Positions 5,990-6,582 of a DNA stretch of 6,582 nucleotides are shown piece by piece. Made by a program: the position numbers and the translations under genes. The notes under the pieces are model-generated. The model did not search any database, was not told the DNA's origin, and worked only from the letters and a program-made list of their open reading frames with translations. Numbering within the stretch: position 1 is the first letter of the stretch; every line of letters starts with the position of its first letter. This DNA comes from Pseudomonadales bacterium (lineage in GTDB: Bacteria; Pseudomonadota; Gammaproteobacteria; Pseudomonadales; Azotimanducaceae), in NCBI GenBank assembly GCA_021295935.1, contig JAGWBL010000060.1, forward strand, positions 1-6,582, in the 5' to 3' direction.

Positions 5990-6582
5990 GTGCAATTGAT
6001 GGACTATTGGTTTGGATTCGTGGGCAGCACATGGCTGTGGCCAGCGGTCTACACGATCCTCTCCATTCACGTGACCGCGATCTCGATCACAGTCTATCTC
6101 CACCGTTATTCTGCGCATCGGTCCCTGGACCTGCACCCTGCACTGCAACACTTTTTCCGGGCTTGGCTCTGGTGCTGCACAGGCATGAACACCAAGGCGT
6201 GGACCGCCATCCACCGCAAGCACCACGCGGTGACCGAGTCCGAGGAAGATCCTCACAGCCCGATGATCCTCGGTTTGCGCGAAATCATGTTCCGGGGCAC
6301 CGAACACTATCGGACGGCAGACACGGCAGAGATCCGCGAGACTTACGGCGCTGGGACTCCTGCGGACTGGATCGAGCGCAACCTGTACGAGAAGCACCCC
6401 GTACTGGGTGTCGGACTGCATGGCGTCGTGCTGGTCGCGTTGTTTGGCGCTGCCGGGATCGTCGTCTGGGGCTTGCAAATGGCTTACACCCCGCTGTTCG
6501 GAGCCGGGGTGATAAACGGTGTCGGGCACTCGTGGGGATACCGAAACTTCGAGGTTGACGACAGGTCGACGAACATCGTTCC
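5990..6582 (+). CDS. Membrane fatty-acid (acyl-CoA/acyl-lipid) desaturase, DesA-like, 3' end missing
   Basis: 197 complete codons are visible of a family that usually runs to roughly 380-400 aa. The frame is open to the window edge. These integral-membrane di-iron enzymes insert a cis double bond, commonly delta-9, into saturated acyl chains and so adjust membrane fluidity. Visible are a hydrophobic N-terminal segment (residues about 15-37), the first histidine box HRYSAH (38-43), the second box HRKHH (75-79) followed by EEDPHSP, a second hydrophobic block (about 145-170) and NGVGHSWGYRNF with STNIV close to the edge. The third histidine box expected further downstream is outside the window, so completeness of the di-iron site cannot be confirmed. 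GTG 5990 is chosen from the AGGAA spacing; ATG 5999 is the alternative. It is transcribed away from the sulfurtransferase-mnmC unit. The substrate (acyl-CoA or acyl-lipid) and regiospecificity cannot be read from the sequence. Confidence 0.94.
   Translation, partial: MQLMDYWFGFVGSTWLWPAVYTILSIHVTAISITVYLHRYSAHRSLDLHPALQHFFRAWLWCCTGMNTKAWTAIHRKHHAVTESEEDPHSPMILGLREIMFRGTEHYRTADTAEIRETYGAGTPADWIERNLYEKHPVLGVGLHGVVLVALFGAAGIVVWGLQMAYTPLFGAGVINGVGHSWGYRNFEVDDRSTNIV

Noticed and set aside
5930..6529. 199-codon - strand open frame opposite the desaturase
   Set aside because: The + strand encodes clear histidine boxes over the same bases. The antisense frame is a by-product of GC-rich codon usage.
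1..6582. CRISPR array, rRNA, phage or defence system
   Set aside because: No regularly spaced repeats and no characteristic genes were seen on either strand.

Overview
The window looks like a GC-rich proteobacterial chromosome segment, most likely gamma- or beta-proteobacterial. That inference rests on two genes. One is a fused bifunctional MnmC, an architecture typical of those classes. The other is a membrane fatty-acid desaturase with the DesA-like layout common there. The MurG-type glycosyltransferase at the left edge, in contrast, carries the motif set usual in Firmicutes, so the organism call is tentative.

Layout: (1) nt 1-864 (+) is the 3' part of a murG-like gene. Its stop codon overlaps by one base the ATG of (2) nt 864-2081 (+), a D-3-phosphoglycerate dehydrogenase with a C-terminal ACT domain. 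(3) nt 2082-3151 contains no intact gene. Its right half holds a decayed IS3-family insertion sequence on the - strand: the start of orfA with a clear ribosome binding site, then a jump into the DDE part of orfB through at least two reading-frame changes. Its left half holds nothing recognisable except one short inverted repeat. (4) nt 3152-4915 (-) is mnmC and (5) nt 4938-5738 (-) is a 3-mercaptopyruvate-type sulfurtransferase. They are 22 nt apart and read in the order sulfurtransferase then mnmC. (6) A 251-nt divergent spacer leads to (7) nt 5990-6582 (+), the 5' part of a fatty-acid desaturase cut by the window edge.

Functional links: the sulfurtransferase-mnmC pair suggests a tie between persulfide chemistry and the wobble-uridine modification mnm5s2U34 of tRNA. 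The murG-like and serA genes look translationally coupled, although their pathways (lipid II synthesis and serine synthesis) are not obviously related. The IS3 remnant lies between the two convergent transcription units. I see no CRISPR array, tRNA, rRNA, phage module or clearly new defence or mobile system. The most useful points are the sulfurtransferase-mnmC pairing, the atypical MurG with its serA partner, and the mosaic IS3 remnant.
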